Shown here: positions 20,104 through 31,274 of the stretch, in pieces
Position numbering within the stretch: position 1 is the first letter of the stretch
Layout: every line of letters starts with the position of its first letter
Assembly: GCF_025602895.1 (NCBI RefSeq)
Contig: NW_026516401.1
Coordinates: forward strand, 1-57,634
Origin: Polychytrium aggregatum
Taxonomy: Eukaryota; Chytridiomycota; Chytridiomycetes; Polychytriales
Reading direction: 5' to 3'
Length of the DNA stretch: 57,634 bases
Program-made: the position numbers and the translations under genes
The notes under the pieces: generated by a model
What the model was told of the DNA's origin: nothing
The model's input: only the letters and a program-made list of their open reading frames with translations
Database searches by the model: none

Positions 20104-23100
20104 GCGAGGTGGTCTGTTCGGCGATACGAACATCTTCCCCCTCTGACTCGTCATTATCGGACGATAAGCTTCTTCTTCCGGCCACCCTTGTCGTCATGAG
20201 TCTTTCTGGCCCGGTCTCCATCTCCCTTTCTGTCTTTATTGATGATGGATGCACCGCTCTTGCCCTCATTGATCCTGCCTTTGCGGATCTCCATAAACTC
20301 TCTCTTATCCCTCTTTCTACTCCCTACTCCGTTTCCCTTGCTGATGGTTCTTCGGCCGGTTTCATTCGTTTCCAAACCGTTCCTGTGACGTTGACCATTG
20401 GTTCCCACACCGAGTCGATTTCTTTTCTTGTGACTCGACTCTCCACCACTCCCATCACTCTTGGTCTTCCCTGGATGCGCTTGCATAATCCAGTTGTCAA
20501 TTGGAAGTCCCTCTCCCTTTCGTTCTCCGATCCCTCTTGCCTTGCTGATGGACACATCCTCGCGGATGTCTCTGCTTCCTCCTTGGACACTTCGTCCCCT
20601 TCCGGCTATTCGCCTCCCCCTTCGGGCACTTCGCCTTTGACTCCTCCCTCCGGTCCTTCCCTTACACCGGTTCCCTCCTTTGGCACTTCGCCTTCCCTTT
20701 CTTCCCGCCTTGACTCTGCTTCGCTTTCTGAAGAGCCAACGGCTTTATCTTCGCCCGACATTGAGCTCGTTAATGCGGCGAGTCTTCTCCGTCTTGCACG
20801 GGAAGACAAGCTCGACATTTTCGCTGCCCAAATGGATATCCGTCCTCCTTCGCCGGAGACGTATCCTACGGTGTCGATAAGGTCCGTGCTCACGACGAAG
20901 GTGTATGCCGAGTCTGGCACCCCTGTTGACTCTCGAGGTGTCCCGCTCAAATACAATGAGTTTGGCGACGTTTTCAGCCTCAAGTCTGACCCTCCTTCTT
21001 CCTTGCCTCCTCACCGTCCGTATGACTTGTCTATTGAGTTTGTACGGACCGAGGATGGAAAGGAACCTCGTTTGCCAAAGCCGGGGAAAGTCTATCCTTT
21101 GTCCCCGGCCGAGGAATCTGCTCTTTCGGAGTATCTGACCAACGCCCTCGCACGTGGTTGGATCTCCAAATCCTCTTCTCCCGTTGGTGCTCCCTGCTTC
21201 TTCGTGAAGAAGCCCAATGGTGGTCTTCGCCTTTGCGTCGACTACCGGGGCCTCAATGCCATCACGAAGAAGAACCGCTACCCTCTTCCCCTCTTCCAGG
21301 ATCTTCTGGATAAACTTTCTTCTGCCCGCGTCTTCTCACACCTTGACCTTCCTGATGCTTACCACTTGGTTCGTGTCAAGAAGGGCGATGAGTGGAAGAC
21401 TGCTTTTGTTTGCAAATCTGGCTCTTACGAGTACAATGTTATCCCCTTTGGTCTTTCGAATGCCCCCGCTGCTTTTCAGTTTTTTATGAACGACATCTTC
21501 TCGGACCTCCTTGGTGTCTGTGTTGTCATTTATCTTGACGACATCCTGATCTTCTCAAAAGATCCCCTGGAGCATGAGGAGCATGTTAAGCTTGTTCTTT
21601 CTCGCCTTCGTGAACACTCTCTTAAGGTCAATCCGGCCAAGTGTTCTTTTGACCTTTCTGAAGTTGACTTTCTCGGCATGATCATTTCTGCCGATGGCAT
21701 TAAAATGGACCCTGCCAAGGTCGAGGCCGTTTCCCTTTGGCCTGTTCCCTCTTCTGCTCGCGACATCCAAGTTTTTATTGGTTTCGCAAACTTTTACCGC
21801 CGCTTCGTCAAGGACTTTTCCGCACTTGCTCGTCCTTTGACTTCACTCACCACCAAATCCTCCACCTTCTCTTGGTCTCCCGAGGCCCAAGAGGCTTTTG
21901 ATTCTCTTAAACGTTCATTCACTTCCGCACCTATTCTTCGTTACTTTGATTTCTCCAAACCCGCTGTCATCGAGCCCGATGCTTCTGACTTTGCTCTGGG
22001 TGCCGTCCTTTCCCAGTTTGACCCTGACGGCGCTCTTCACCCCGTTGCTTTTCACTCTCGGCAATTCCGTCCCGCCGAGGTGAATTATGACACCCACGAC
22101 AAAGAGCTCCTTGCTATTGTCGATTCCTTTACTGCCTGGCGTCATTACTTGATGGCTGCCGACCCCGATCATCCCACTCTTGTTTTCTCTGATCACCAGA
22201 ACCTCACCCGGTTCACTTCCGCTTCCCAACTTTCTCGCCGCCAGTTCCGGTGGGCCCAATTCCTTTCTGATTTTGCTTTTCGCATTTACCACCGCCCTGG
22301 TCGCCTCAACACCAAAGCCGATGCTCTCAGTCGCCGTTCTGACTTTGAGATAAAGCCTGGTGACTCCCTCCACTCCACCAACTTCCTTCAGCTGTTCGAG
22401 TCTATTTCTCTCGACAGCATCACCGTTATCGGCTCGAACCCCGATTTTCTTTCCGAGATTCGAGCTGCCACCCTTTCTTGTTCCCTTCTTTCTGACTTCA
22501 ACGCCAAACGTCTTGATGGCGATTACTCCTTCCGTGACGGTCTCCTTTACTTTAAAGACCTGATCGTTGTCCCTTCCCCCGAGCTCCAGCTCAAAGTGTT
22601 TGAGCAACGTCACTGCTCCGCTGCCGCTGGTCACTTTGGTCTTGCCAAGACCGTTGAGCTCATCTCCCGGGACTTTCACTGGCCCCGGCTTCGTAAGTCT
22701 GTGCGTCGCTTCATTGCTAATTGTGAAGCGTGCCAGCGAGCCAAGCCGTCCCGTCACTCCCCTTATGGTTTACTTCACCCTCTCCCCGTTCCTTCCGAAC
22801 GTTGGTGGGACCTGTCGATGGACTTCATCACGGATCTCCCACCTTCGAACGGCTTTGACTCCATCTTCGTGGTTAAGGACCGCCTGTCCAAACAAGCACA
22901 CTTTGTGCCCACCACGAAGACGGTTACAGGCGAGCAAACCGCCGAACTCTTCCTCTCCCACATCTTCCGCTTGCATGGTTGTCCCCGGTCTATTGTTTCG
23001 GACCGAGGAACTCAGTTTACTTCGGCCTTCTGGAGGCGCTTCAATGAGCTTCTGAAGACGAAGATTTCCCTTTCTTCTGCCTTCCACCCCGAGACCGACG

Positions 23101-23888
23101 GTTCGACCGAGGTTCTCAACCAGGTCATCGAGCAGTATTTGCGTATCCATTGCAATTACCTGCAAGACGACTGGACCCTTCACCTTCCCCTTGCCGAGTT
23201 CACTTACAACAACTCGGAAAACACCTCCACTGGCATGACTCCCTTCTTTGCAGTCCATGGCCATCACCCCATTTTTGATCCCTCCATCATCCGTGATCCT
23301 TCTGTTGTGCCCTCTGCCGAAGAACGTGTCGACCGACTTCAGACCGTTCTCGAGGATCTCAAGGCCAACCTCCGGGTTGCCCAAGAGTCCTACACTTTGC
23401 AGGCCAACAAATCCCGTCTCCCCACTCCCGACATCTCCGTTGGCGACCTCGTTTTTCTTGATCGTCGCCACATCCGCACCCTTCGTCCCTCCAACAAGCT
23501 TGATCAGAAAAAGCTTGGCCCCTTTAAAGTTCTTCGCCGCATCAACCCCGTTGCCTTTGAACTTAAACTCCCTTCCACACTCAAAGTCCACCCCGTCTTT
23601 CATGTATCCCTCCTTGAACCCCGAACGAAGGACATTGTTCCCGAGTTCACCCAACCCGAACCTCCACCCATTCTTGTTGACTCCCAGGAAGAGTTTGAGG
23701 TCGAGACTGTTCTCGATTCTCGGCTCTTCCGTGGTCGCTTACAGTACTTGGTTCAGTGGAAGGGCTATTCCGAGACTGACCGGTCTTGGGAGCCCGCTGC
23801 CAATGTTTCCCACGCCACTGATCTTGTTGCTGACTTCCACCTTCGCTATCCCTCAAAGCCGAAGGCGACGCCCGGAGTTCGTCGCTAA
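20013..23888 (+). CDS. C1 Pol polyprotein (protease, RT, RNase H, integrase, chromodomain)
   Basis: A frame of 1,291 codons. Residues before the slippery site are probably not made in Pol. A protease-like region shows VFIDDGCTALALID, where DSG/DTG is usual, followed by ITLGLPWM. RT shows LCVDYRGLN, FSHLDLPDAYHLVRV and IYLDDILIFS. RNase H shows EPDASDFALGAVLS and SDHQNL. Integrase shows HFGLAKTVEL, CEACQRAK, MDFITDLP, VSDRGTQFTS and FHPETDGSTEV. The C-terminus has HPVFHVSLLEP and a chromodomain (EFEVETVLDSRLF, LVQWKGYS, SWEP). It stops at TAA 23886-23888. C2 differs by one residue in the parts I compared (SKDPLEH against SKDPQEH). Confidence 0.95.
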   Translation: MSRQSRCSAVPGSGQTELGKCPQPSSTSQVSEVVCSAIRTSSPSDSSLSDDKLLLPATLVVMSLSGPVSISLSVFIDDGCTALALIDPAFADLHKLSLIPLSTPYSVSLADGSSAGFIRFQTVPVTLTIGSHTESISFLVTRLSTTPITLGLPWMRLHNPVVNWKSLSLSFSDPSCLADGHILADVSASSLDTSSPSGYSPPPSGTSPLTPPSGPSLTPVPSFGTSPSLSSRLDSASLSEEPTALSSPDIELVNAASLLRLAREDKLDIFAAQMDIRPPSPETYPTVSIRSVLTTKVYAESGTPVDSRGVPLKYNEFGDVFSLKSDPPSSLPPHRPYDLSIEFVRTEDGKEPRLPKPGKVYPLSPAEESALSEYLTNALARGWISKSSSPVGAPCFFVKKPNGGLRLCVDYRGLNAITKKNRYPLPLFQDLLDKLSSARVFSHLDLPDAYHLVRVKKGDEWKTAFVCKSGSYEYNVIPFGLSNAPAAFQFFMNDIFSDLLGVCVVIYLDDILIFSKDPLEHEEHVKLVLSRLREHSLKVNPAKCSFDLSEVDFLGMIISADGIKMDPAKVEAVSLWPVPSSARDIQVFIGFANFYRRFVKDFSALARPLTSLTTKSSTFSWSPEAQEAFDSLKRSFTSAPILRYFDFSKPAVIEPDASDFALGAVLSQFDPDGALHPVAFHSRQFRPAEVNYDTHDKELLAIVDSFTAWRHYLMAADPDHPTLVFSDHQNLTRFTSASQLSRRQFRWAQFLSDFAFRIYHRPGRLNTKADALSRRSDFEIKPGDSLHSTNFLQLFESISLDSITVIGSNPDFLSEIRAATLSCSLLSDFNAKRLDGDYSFRDGLLYFKDLIVVPSPELQLKVFEQRHCSAAAGHFGLAKTVELISRDFHWPRLRKSVRRFIANCEACQRAKPSRHSPYGLLHPLPVPSERWWDLSMDFITDLPPSNGFDSIFVVKDRLSKQAHFVPTTKTVTGEQTAELFLSHIFRLHGCPRSIVSDRGTQFTSAFWRRFNELLKTKISLSSAFHPETDGSTEVLNQVIEQYLRIHCNYLQDDWTLHLPLAEFTYNNSENTSTGMTPFFAVHGHHPIFDPSIIRDPSVVPSAEERVDRLQTVLEDLKANLRVAQESYTLQANKSRLPTPDISVGDLVFLDRRHIRTLRPSNKLDQKKLGPFKVLRRINPVAFELKLPSTLKVHPVFHVSLLEPRTKDIVPEFTQPEPPPILVDSQEEFEVETVLDSRLFRGRLQYLVQWKGYSETDRSWEPAANVSHATDLVADFHLRYPSKPKATPGVRR
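20067..20073 (+). other. -1 ribosomal frameshift heptamer of C1 (GGGAAAT)
   Basis: In the Gag frame: G GGA AAT, 27 nt before the Gag stop. After a -1 slip the reading continues GKCPQPSSTSQVSEVV into Pol. The C2 copy is at 35090-35096. Confidence 0.75.
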
Positions 23889-23900
23889 GGAAGGGGATGA

Positions 23901-24691
23901 TGTTAGGGATAGCTTCTGCTTGTTCTCCACTTTGACTGCACACTTGGCTGTTCTTTTGCCTTTCTGTTTGTTTGTGTGTAGCTTTGCAGTTCCCCTCCAA
24001 TTTTCCGCCTTTTGCCTGCCATTTCCGCTCCTTCCGCACTTCCGTTTCCCCGCGCTGCTCCGCTTCCTTTGTCTTCTTCGCACGCGCCGGTTTGTTTGTG
24101 CACGCGCCTTGCTGCGATTGGTTGCAATTCGGCTGCCGGTCATGTGTCCCACCACCGGTGACTCATGACCTGCCTGACCGCCCCGATCTCTTGTTCATCT
24201 CGCATGCATTTGCCCCAACCTTATACTTGACCAATCCGCTTCTTGGACGTTGAGTCACATTGCTTCGCCTTTGCACGTTTCTCCTGCCAGGTGCTTCGCT
24301 TTTGCTTGCGCCTCCCTCGCTTTGGTTCTCTGCCTGTCTCGGTGGTCCTTCTCGGCCCTCGTTCGTGCATCGCCCCCTTCGCCCTGCTCGATCGCCCACT
24401 TTTCCCTCCCTTGGCCGCCCTTCGCTGCCAAGTCCGGACTTGTCTATAAATAGCCTGACCCCCGCGATGTGTAGTCGAACCCCAGCGTTCAAAATAGGAC
24501 TAAATAAAGTGCCTTCTACTTTATTCTCTGAGTGTTCCTCACGTCTCATTTCGAGACTAGTCTTATCTTGAACGGATCTTTGCTTCCCTCGCTCCCTCTC
24601 CGAGTCCACTTCGGACTTTACCCTTGCCTTCCCTGAGCTCACTTCGAGCTCACTTCTTCTTTTGCCGTTGAGTCCCCTTCGGACTCTAACA
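23901..24691 (+). repeat. C1 3' LTR
   Basis: 791 bp. It agrees with 18288-19078 at the positions compared, including the diagnostic CCCC. Confidence 0.95.
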
Positions 24692-26831
24692 CCGGATGCA
24701 CCAGAACGGGCTCCGAAACGAAGGCATCCTTCAAGGATCTGAATGCTTTATCGGCTTCGCGGGACCACTGGAAGCCATGCGTCTTCCGGAAGAGCCGAGT
24801 CATGGGCCCCGCGATCTTTGCGTATCCATCGATGAAGCGTCGATAGAAGTTCGCAAACCCGACAAAGGATCGAAGATCCGAGATGTTGCGCGGTATGGGC
24901 CAATCCAAGATCGCAGAGAGCTTGGATCGCTCCATACCGATGCCCTCGGGCGAGACCATGAAACCAAGGAACGAGACCGAGGTTTTGGAGAACTCGCACT
25001 TCTCCAGCTTGCAATACAGCTTTGCAGCTCGGAGCTTCGAGAGGACCTGCTTGACGTGCTCTACATGCTGCGACGGATCAGCACTGTAGATCAAGATATC
25101 GTCAAGATACGCAATTGCGAACTGGTCCAACTCGGTGCGCAGGACGTCGTTGATGAAGTGCTGGAACGTCGCTGGCGCGTTGGTGAGCCCAAAGGGCATC
25201 ACCAAGTACTCGAAGTGCCCATATCGAGTACGGAAAGCTGTCTTCCACTCGTCCCCGGAGCGGATGCGCAGCAGATTGTAGGCTCCACGAAGGTCCAGCT
25301 TAGTGAACACCTTCGCGCCTCGAAGTCGGTCCAGCAGCTCGCCGATCAGCGGTAAAGGGTAACGGTTCTTTACCGTGATACCGTTCAGTGCGCGGTAGTC
25401 AACGCAAAGACGAAGTGAGCCGTCCTTCTTCTTGACGAAGAGGATTGGTGAGCCTGCTGGGGACGACGAAGGACGAACGAATCCCTTGGCAAGATTCTCG
25501 TCGAGATAGTCACGCAGAGCGTGAAGTTCGGGCTCGGACAGTGAGTACAGAGGCCCGAACTTTGGCGACTTGCCCGGCTCCAAGTCAATGGGGCAGTCAT
25601 AAGGGCGATGCGGAGGCAAGGAGTCAGCTTCCTGTTTAGAGAAAACAGACAGGAAGTCCTTGTACTCCGCAGGCACTTCGACAGTCGCAGTGCTCGGCTC
25701 GTCAGTGGGCAGGACATGGACCTGAAAGATGGTCAGGGGTTGCGTTCCATGCCTGCATGCATCCAAAGACTCGCGCATCGAGCGGTAATCAATGCTGCAG
25801 ACGCGGAGAGGAGCGTCCGAGCTGAGAGGAGGGGCGTGGACAAGGTCAGAATAATGTTCGACGGTTACTTTATTCTGAACAATGTCCGAAGAACAAACAA
25901 CAGGAGGAGGTACATCAAGGAGGGAAAGAGAACTGACAACAGAAGAAGGGGTTTGGGAAGAGCGAAGGGGTTCGGGAGGAACAAGACAAGAAGGGGAAGA
26001 CGAAGGTGGGAGCGTAGGAGAGGAGCTTAGATCAATCAAAGGAGTGGAATCATCAAGAAGGGGAGTGACATTGGAGGAAGTGGAGCAAGACGAAAGAGAA
26101 GTAGTGCATGGAGAGGGGTCGGAATCAACAGAAGGAGGGAGACAAAGAAGACCGCGAGACCAGACAATCTTGGGCTCGGCGGTGCGCAACCAAGGAAAGC
26201 CAAGGATAAGTGGTTGATGTGGAGACCTGATCACATCGAACCGAAGGCGTTGCGAGACGTCCCCGAGAATCACCTCGAGTGGAGCAGTCTCGCGGAGGAT
26301 GGGGCCAGACGACAGCGGCTTACCATCCACGCCTTCCACTGCCAAGGGCGAAGCCTTGGAGCAGGTGGGGACAGAGTGTCGAGCAACAAAGTCCTCGTCG
26401 ATAAAGTTGCCAGAGGCACCAGAATCGACAAGTCCTTCGCACGACAGAGAATCACCAGAAGGAAGACGAACAGCGACGGGAACAACCAACGAGCAACGAC
26501 GAACAGACGAAACACAAGACTTTGGTTCGGTACCAGCTTCGGCACCAGGGTTGCGGCTAGCACAGACAGTTAACTTTGCCGAGGGTTGGCAGGACAGCTC
26601 AGGTATTTGCACCTGTGGATGAGGTGCAGTTCCCAGTGACACCAGAGGTGCCACGGGTACTATGCCAGAGCTGAGAGTGTCCGCCGGTCCAGAGGCAAGG
26701 CGAAGCTGTCCGCACATCACTGCTTCCCCAGTACTTACCAAAGGCACCTTACCAATGTCTTCACTTTCGGAAGGCGGTGGGCACGGCTCCGGTTCAAGGC
26801 CTTCACTTAGAACCGGGCCTGGTCGTTTCCC
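24692..26831 (-). pseudogene. B2 Pol, N-terminal part (protease, RT)
   Basis: From the slippery site (26825-26831) the frame reads GKRPGPVL, then [14 protein letters not shown], the protease [14 protein letters not shown], a Ser/Pro linker, RT ([48 protein letters not shown]) and the start of RNase H, to the C1 insertion at 24692. It is uninterrupted, so it shows what B1 lost: the 36 bp at the A2 site and the correct frame at both B1 lesions. Confidence 0.92.
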
Positions 26832-27784
26832 GAACTGAAGTCTTGCACTTCTCCATCTTCGTAAACGATGGTGCGGATGATCCTCGGGCCGGGAGGTCCA
26901 GGGGGCGGTCCGGTAGCTCTGGTAGATCCAAACTTGACGGGGCAGTTTCGTACCAAGTGGCCCTTCTTGCCACAGTACAGGCAGAGTCCAAAGCGGCGGC
27001 GGCGTTGTTTCTCCTCGGCGGTCAGGGGTCCAGAGACGGCAGAGTCCACTTGCATGGGCTCGGAAACAATGTAGGAGGGGTGCGGCGGAGCGAGGACGGG
27101 CGCGGGAGCGATGGCGGGAACGGCAGCGGAGGCGGAACCAAAGGCGAACTGGGAAGACCGGTAGCGGGCAGGCGTGCTTCGGCGCTCTTGACGGCGCTCG
27201 CGGATTCGTGCATCGAGCTCGTTACAAAGCTCGATGTACTCCTCCAGATCTCGTGGCAGAGGGCGAACTCGCGAAAGTTCGTCTCTGACATCATCCGACA
27301 AGCCAAGTCGGAAGAACGAGATCTTTGCACCGTCGTTCCAAGTCGTATCGGCGGCAATACGAAGGAACTCGGATGCATAGACTGCGCACGGGCGGTTGCC
27401 CTGAGACAGTGTGGTGATCACTGACTCGGCAGTCCTGGCCCGATCAGGGTCGTCAAACACTTTGGAAAAGCGTTCTAGGAAATCGCCAAAAGAGTTGAGT
27501 CGGGGATCACCCATCTCAAGCATCGGAGTCGCCCACTGGAGAGCCGGTCCAGTGAGCAGACTAATGACGAATCCGACCTTAATCGGGTCAGCAGGGAACC
27601 GGTGGGGCTGCATTCGTATATACAGTTTGCACTGATTTACGAATGCCCGGAACCCTTGCCGGTTACCGTCGTAACGGTCCGGCATCTGCACGCTGTACCC
27701 AGCGGCAGGAGCATCGCGAGCTGTCCGGAGCTCGGCGAGCTCGGCCTCCAAGGCACGGAGGCGGTCCACGAGGGCAGGATCCAT
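26807..27784 (-). CDS. B2 Gag
   Basis: 325 residues, ATG at 27784, stop at 26807-26809. Same domains as the B1 Gag: leucine-rich N-terminus, capsid, CX2CX4HX4C knuckle. The leader holds a run of 13 A on the plus strand, against 15 T in B1. The slippery heptamer at 26825-26831 is conserved. Confidence 0.92.
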   Translation of the reverse strand: MDPALVDRLRALEAELAELRTARDAPAAGYSVQMPDRYDGNRQGFRAFVNQCKLYIRMQPHRFPADPIKVGFVISLLTGPALQWATPMLEMGDPRLNSFGDFLERFSKVFDDPDRARTAESVITTLSQGNRPCAVYASEFLRIAADTTWNDGAKISFFRLGLSDDVRDELSRVRPLPRDLEEYIELCNELDARIRERRQERRSTPARYRSSQFAFGSASAAVPAIAPAPVLAPPHPSYIVSEPMQVDSAVSGPLTAEEKQRRRRFGLCLYCGKKGHLVRNCPVKFGSTRATGPPPGPPGPRIIRTIVYEDGEVQDFSSGNDQARF

Positions 27785-27961
27785 GGCGGGACTGGGACTG
27801 GGACTGGGAAAAAAAAAAAAAGCGAGGAGGTTCAAGAACAGGAGAGCGAAGAGGGCTCAGACACAAGTGTGCTTGAGGTTCGGACAGGACTAGGAAAGGG
27901 GCGGGGCTAGGAGCGGAAGATACCAAGCAGGTGGTATCAGTAGAAGAGAGTTCGAACAAAG

Positions 27962-28380
27962 TGTAAGGAGTGAACAAGCGCAAGGACGAAGACCAAGTGC
28001 TTGGTATGAGCTTTATTAGCTTTTAGCCCCGAACACCAAAGAACAAGTTTTGTTCGAACTGGTGTTCAACATAGGCTCAGACATGCAGGGCTATTTATAG
28101 ACCGGGAGAAGGTCGAGGGGCAAAAGTGGGCGAGAAGGGTGGAGCATCACAGAGAAGCGAGAAGGGGGTGCGAGAGTGGCTGGTGTGCAAGCGAGAGAGG
28201 CTTGGCACAGCCCGGGGACATGTGCCGAGCGGTGGGGGAGGCAGGAAACCAGTAGACGCGGGTGGCAACGGCGCGTGCTCATGCATGGGGGCAAACAAAC
28301 ACGTGGGGACTCATGATTGGTGCGGAGGGCGAGAGCATGCGGGACAATCTCATTGGTCCGTTGTGATGCTGGTCATCACA
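27962..28380 (-). repeat. B2 5' LTR
   Basis: 419 bp, followed (downward) by the self-priming site at 27949-27960; its complement lies at 28049-28060. Confidence 0.95.
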
Positions 28381-28513
28381 ATAGCCCTGCATGTCTGAGC
28401 CTATGTTGAACACCAGTTCGAACAAAACTTGTTCTTTGGTGTTCGGGGCTAAAAGCTAATAAAGCTCATACCAAGCACTTGGTCTTCGTCCTTGCGCTTG
28501 TTCACTCCTTACA
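28381..28513 (+). repeat. B1 3' LTR, last 133 bp
   Basis: Starts with the duplicated ATAGC and ends TTACA at 28513, followed by the B1 target duplication GTGGA. Confidence 0.95.
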
Positions 28514-30383
28514 GTGGACCGGCAGTGCGCGCCAGATCGGGGATGAATCGGCGGTAGTAGTTGACGAGACCGAGAAACGACTGCACGTCAGAGACGCATG
28601 CGAGCGGCGGCCACTCGACCACAGACTTGACCTTGGCGGGGTCGACTTCGATTCCTCTTCCTGAGACAACGTGTCCCAGGAACGGGACTTGATTCTTGAA
28701 GAACTCACACTTGGACAGTTTGGCATACAACTTGTGCTCGCGTAGCTTGGCCAGCACGCGGGCGACATGACCTTCATGGGTCGCTTCATCCTTGCTGTAC
28801 ACAAGGATATCATCCAGGTACACGATGACAGAGTTGTCGAGCTCTTGGCGGAACACATCGTTCATCAGCTGCATGAACGTGGCAGGTGCGTTCGTCAATC
28901 CGAACGGCAGCACTAGGAACTCGTACAGTCCGTAGCGAGTCCTGAAGGCGGTCTTGTGGACATCATCCTCGTGGATGCGGATCTGATGGTAGCCTGAGCG
29001 GAGGTCTATCTTGCTAAAGACCTTTGCTCCACTCAGACGATCCATCAACTCGTCGATCCTGGGCAACGGGTAGGTGTTCTTGATGGTCTGTTTGTTTAGT
29101 GCGCGATAGTCGACGCACATCCTGAGATCACCTTCTTTCTTCTTGACAAAGAGCACTGGTGCACCATACGGTGACTGGCTCGGGCGGATGAACCCATGGG
29201 CGAGGAGGTCATCCAACTGGCGCTTGAGTTCGTCCATCTCCGTCAGCGACAGTTGGTACGTCGGTCTTGACGGAGGCGACGAGCCTGGTTCGATGTCGAT
29301 GCGATGATCGACGGTGCGTTGGGGTGGCAGGCATTGTGGCAACTGGTCGGGGAATACGTCCTTGTACTCGTCGAGCAGCTTGGTCACCACAGGCGGGGGA
29401 CCGGGACCGGCTTGGTCGGTGTCGTCGACCTCACGCACGACACAGAGGAACGACGTGTCCTTCTTGATCAGCCTCTTGAATTGCATGGCTGAGAGGAGAG
29501 GTGGCATGTTGGGTGAGGCCATGCCCTGCAGGACAATGTCAGGGCCAACACGGACAGTGCGGCCTTTCCAGTCGACGACTGGAGTCGGCTCGGCACGAGC
29601 AAGCCAGCTCATGCCGAGGATGGCATCGAACTTGGTGTCGATCACTTGGAACAACAGGACAGGATGGTACTTGGGATGGAGGGCCACTCGCAGGACCACT
29701 TGGTGTGTGCACTGCTGCACACGATCGTCTGCAAGCGCCACACTCATCGGCGACTTCTTCTTGGTTGCATGTATGTTGAGCTCCTGGAGCAAGCGTCTGC
29801 TGACAAAGTTGCAGCTTGCTCCAGAGTCCACCATCATTCGGACGGTGTGACCTTGGACGGTGGCAGGGAGGTACAGCAGGGACTCTTCATGGTCCTCCTG
29901 CACAGCCTCCTGCACCATGACTTGACTTGGGGGAACGGGCGACACTTGGTCTTGGTTGGCTTCATCACGGCCACTCGGACATTTTGGATAGGGTTCGGCC
30001 ATTGCGGGGGCCTGCGGCGTCAGCACGCCATTGCACACGACGTCCACGGCTTGCGGACACATGTCGGAAGCATCCGACACACACGACTTGACAGGGGTGA
30101 GGGCACAGGCGGTCCTGTCCCTCAAGGGTTCTTGATTTTCTTTTTTGTTTTGGTTTTCAATTTTGGTTTTCTCTTCACGTTCGTGGAGAGGCAGGCGGCT
30201 TGCGCCACCATGCACCTCTCGCACGACGCACAACACTTGGTTTGTTTCTCCTTCGGGGGAGGGGGCGAGGTGAACTTCCTCTGGAGACGCGTGGACTGCA
30301 TTGAGCAATCCACGGCGTTGGTCTCCTACTAGGGCTCCAGAGCCACCTAGTAGGGTCGGCCGTTTCCCGACTTCATGGGGCAC
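28514..30383 (-). pseudogene. A1 Pol, N-terminal part (protease, RT)
   Basis: The 5' portion of A1 pol, with protease VDSGAS, the RT blocks and YLDD, running to the B1 insertion at 28514, where it breaks after AGPL between RT and RNase H. An upstream ATG lies at 30383, as in A2, but entry is probably by the heptamer at 30362-30368. The protein matches A2 wherever compared. It is split only by B1. Confidence 0.92.
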
Positions 30384-30471
30384 TCCTTGGCCTGGTGTCC
30401 CGGTCGGTGACAGAAGAAGCAGGAACCATGGCGGAGGTCCTCCTGCTTCTGTCTGTCCTTGGGGGAGACAG
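30347..30471 (-). pseudogene. A1 Gag, C-terminal part with zinc knuckle
   Basis: Encodes the end of A1 Gag: [14 protein letters not shown], then the CX2CX4HX4C knuckle, to the stop at 30347-30349. C2 cuts it from the rest of Gag (36876-37577), with GACAG duplicated at 30467-30471 and 36876-36880. Confidence 0.92.
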
Positions 30472-31262
30472 TGTTAGAGTCCGAAGGGGACTCAACGGCA
30501 AAAGAAGAAGTGAGCTCGAAGTGAGCTCAGGGAAGGCAAGGGTAAAGTCCGAAGTGGACTCGGAGAGGGAGCGAGGGAAGCAAAGATCCGTTCAAGATAA
30601 GACTAGTCTCGAAATGAGACGTGAGGAACACTCAGAGAATAAAGTAGAAGGCACTTTATTTAGTCCTATTTTGAACGCTGAGGTTCGACTACACATCGCG
30701 GGGGTCAGGCTATTTATAGACAAGTCCGGACTTGGCAGCGAAGGGCGGCCAAGGGAGGGAAAAGTGGGCGATCGAGCAGGGCGAAGGGGGCGATGCACGA
30801 ACGAGGGCCGAGAAGGACCACCGAGACAGGCAGAGAACCAAAGCGAGGGAGGCGCAAGCAAAAGCGAAGCACCTGGCAGGAGAAACGTGCAAAGGCGAAG
30901 CAATGTGACTCAACGTCCAAGAAGCGGATTGGTCAAGTATAAGGTTGGGGCAAATGCATGCGAGATGAACAAGAGATCGGGGCGGTCAGGCAGGTCATGA
31001 GTCACCGGTGGTGGGACACATGACCGGCAGCCGAATTGCAACCAATCGCAGCAAGGCGCGTGCACAAACAAACCGGCGCGTGCGAAGAAGACAAAGGAAG
31101 CGGAGCAGCGCGGGGAAACGGAAGTGCGGAAGGAGCGGAAATGGCAGGCAAAAGGCGGAAAATTGGAGGGGAACTGCAAAGCTACACACAAACAAACAGA
31201 AAGGCAAAAGAACAGCCAAGTGTGCAGTCAAAGTGGAGAACAAGCAGAAGCTATCCCTAACA
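30472..31262 (-). repeat. C2 3' LTR
   Basis: 791 bp. Agrees with 36085-36875 at the diagnostic position. The purine-rich tract on the minus strand precedes it in the element's sense. Confidence 0.95.
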
Positions 31263-31274
31263 TCATCCCCTTCC

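Larger units (their letters stand above)
18288..24691 (+). mobile_element. Chromovirus C1 (Ty3/gypsy), complete, inserted in B2 pol
   Basis: 6,404 bp with LTRs 18288-19078 and 23901-24691, flanked by CCGGA at 18283-18287 and 24692-24696. Gag and Pol are intact and nothing is inserted in it, so it is the innermost and probably one of the youngest elements. The self-priming site, slippery site and polypurine tract (AAGGAAGGGGATGA before 23901) are all present. Confidence 0.95.
15897..28380 (-). mobile_element. Chromovirus B2, inserted inverted into the 3' LTR of B1
   Basis: LTRs 27962-28380 (5') and 15897-16315 (3'), flanked by ATAGC at 15892-15896 and 28381-28385. Its own length, after removal of C1 and one CCGGA, is 6,075 bp. 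Gag and Pol have no frameshift, so its only lesion is the C1 insertion. Because it entered its own family's LTR in opposite orientation, it forms a long inverted repeat with B1. Confidence 0.95.
4515..28513 (+). mobile_element. Chromovirus B1 (Ty3/gypsy), inserted in A1 pol
   Basis: The element runs from TGTGAT at 4515 to TTACA at 28513, flanked by GTGGA at 4510-4514 and 28514-28518. Its 5' LTR is 4515-4933. Its 3' LTR is cut in two (15606-15896 and 28381-28513) by the inverted copy B2. A2 sits between gag and pol. Its own sequence sums to 6,043 bp against 6,075 bp for B2. The difference of 32 is explained by a 36-bp deletion at the A2 site, two 1-nt insertions in pol, and a leader T-run of 15 against 13. 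This copy is doubly interrupted and frameshifted. Confidence 0.95.
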
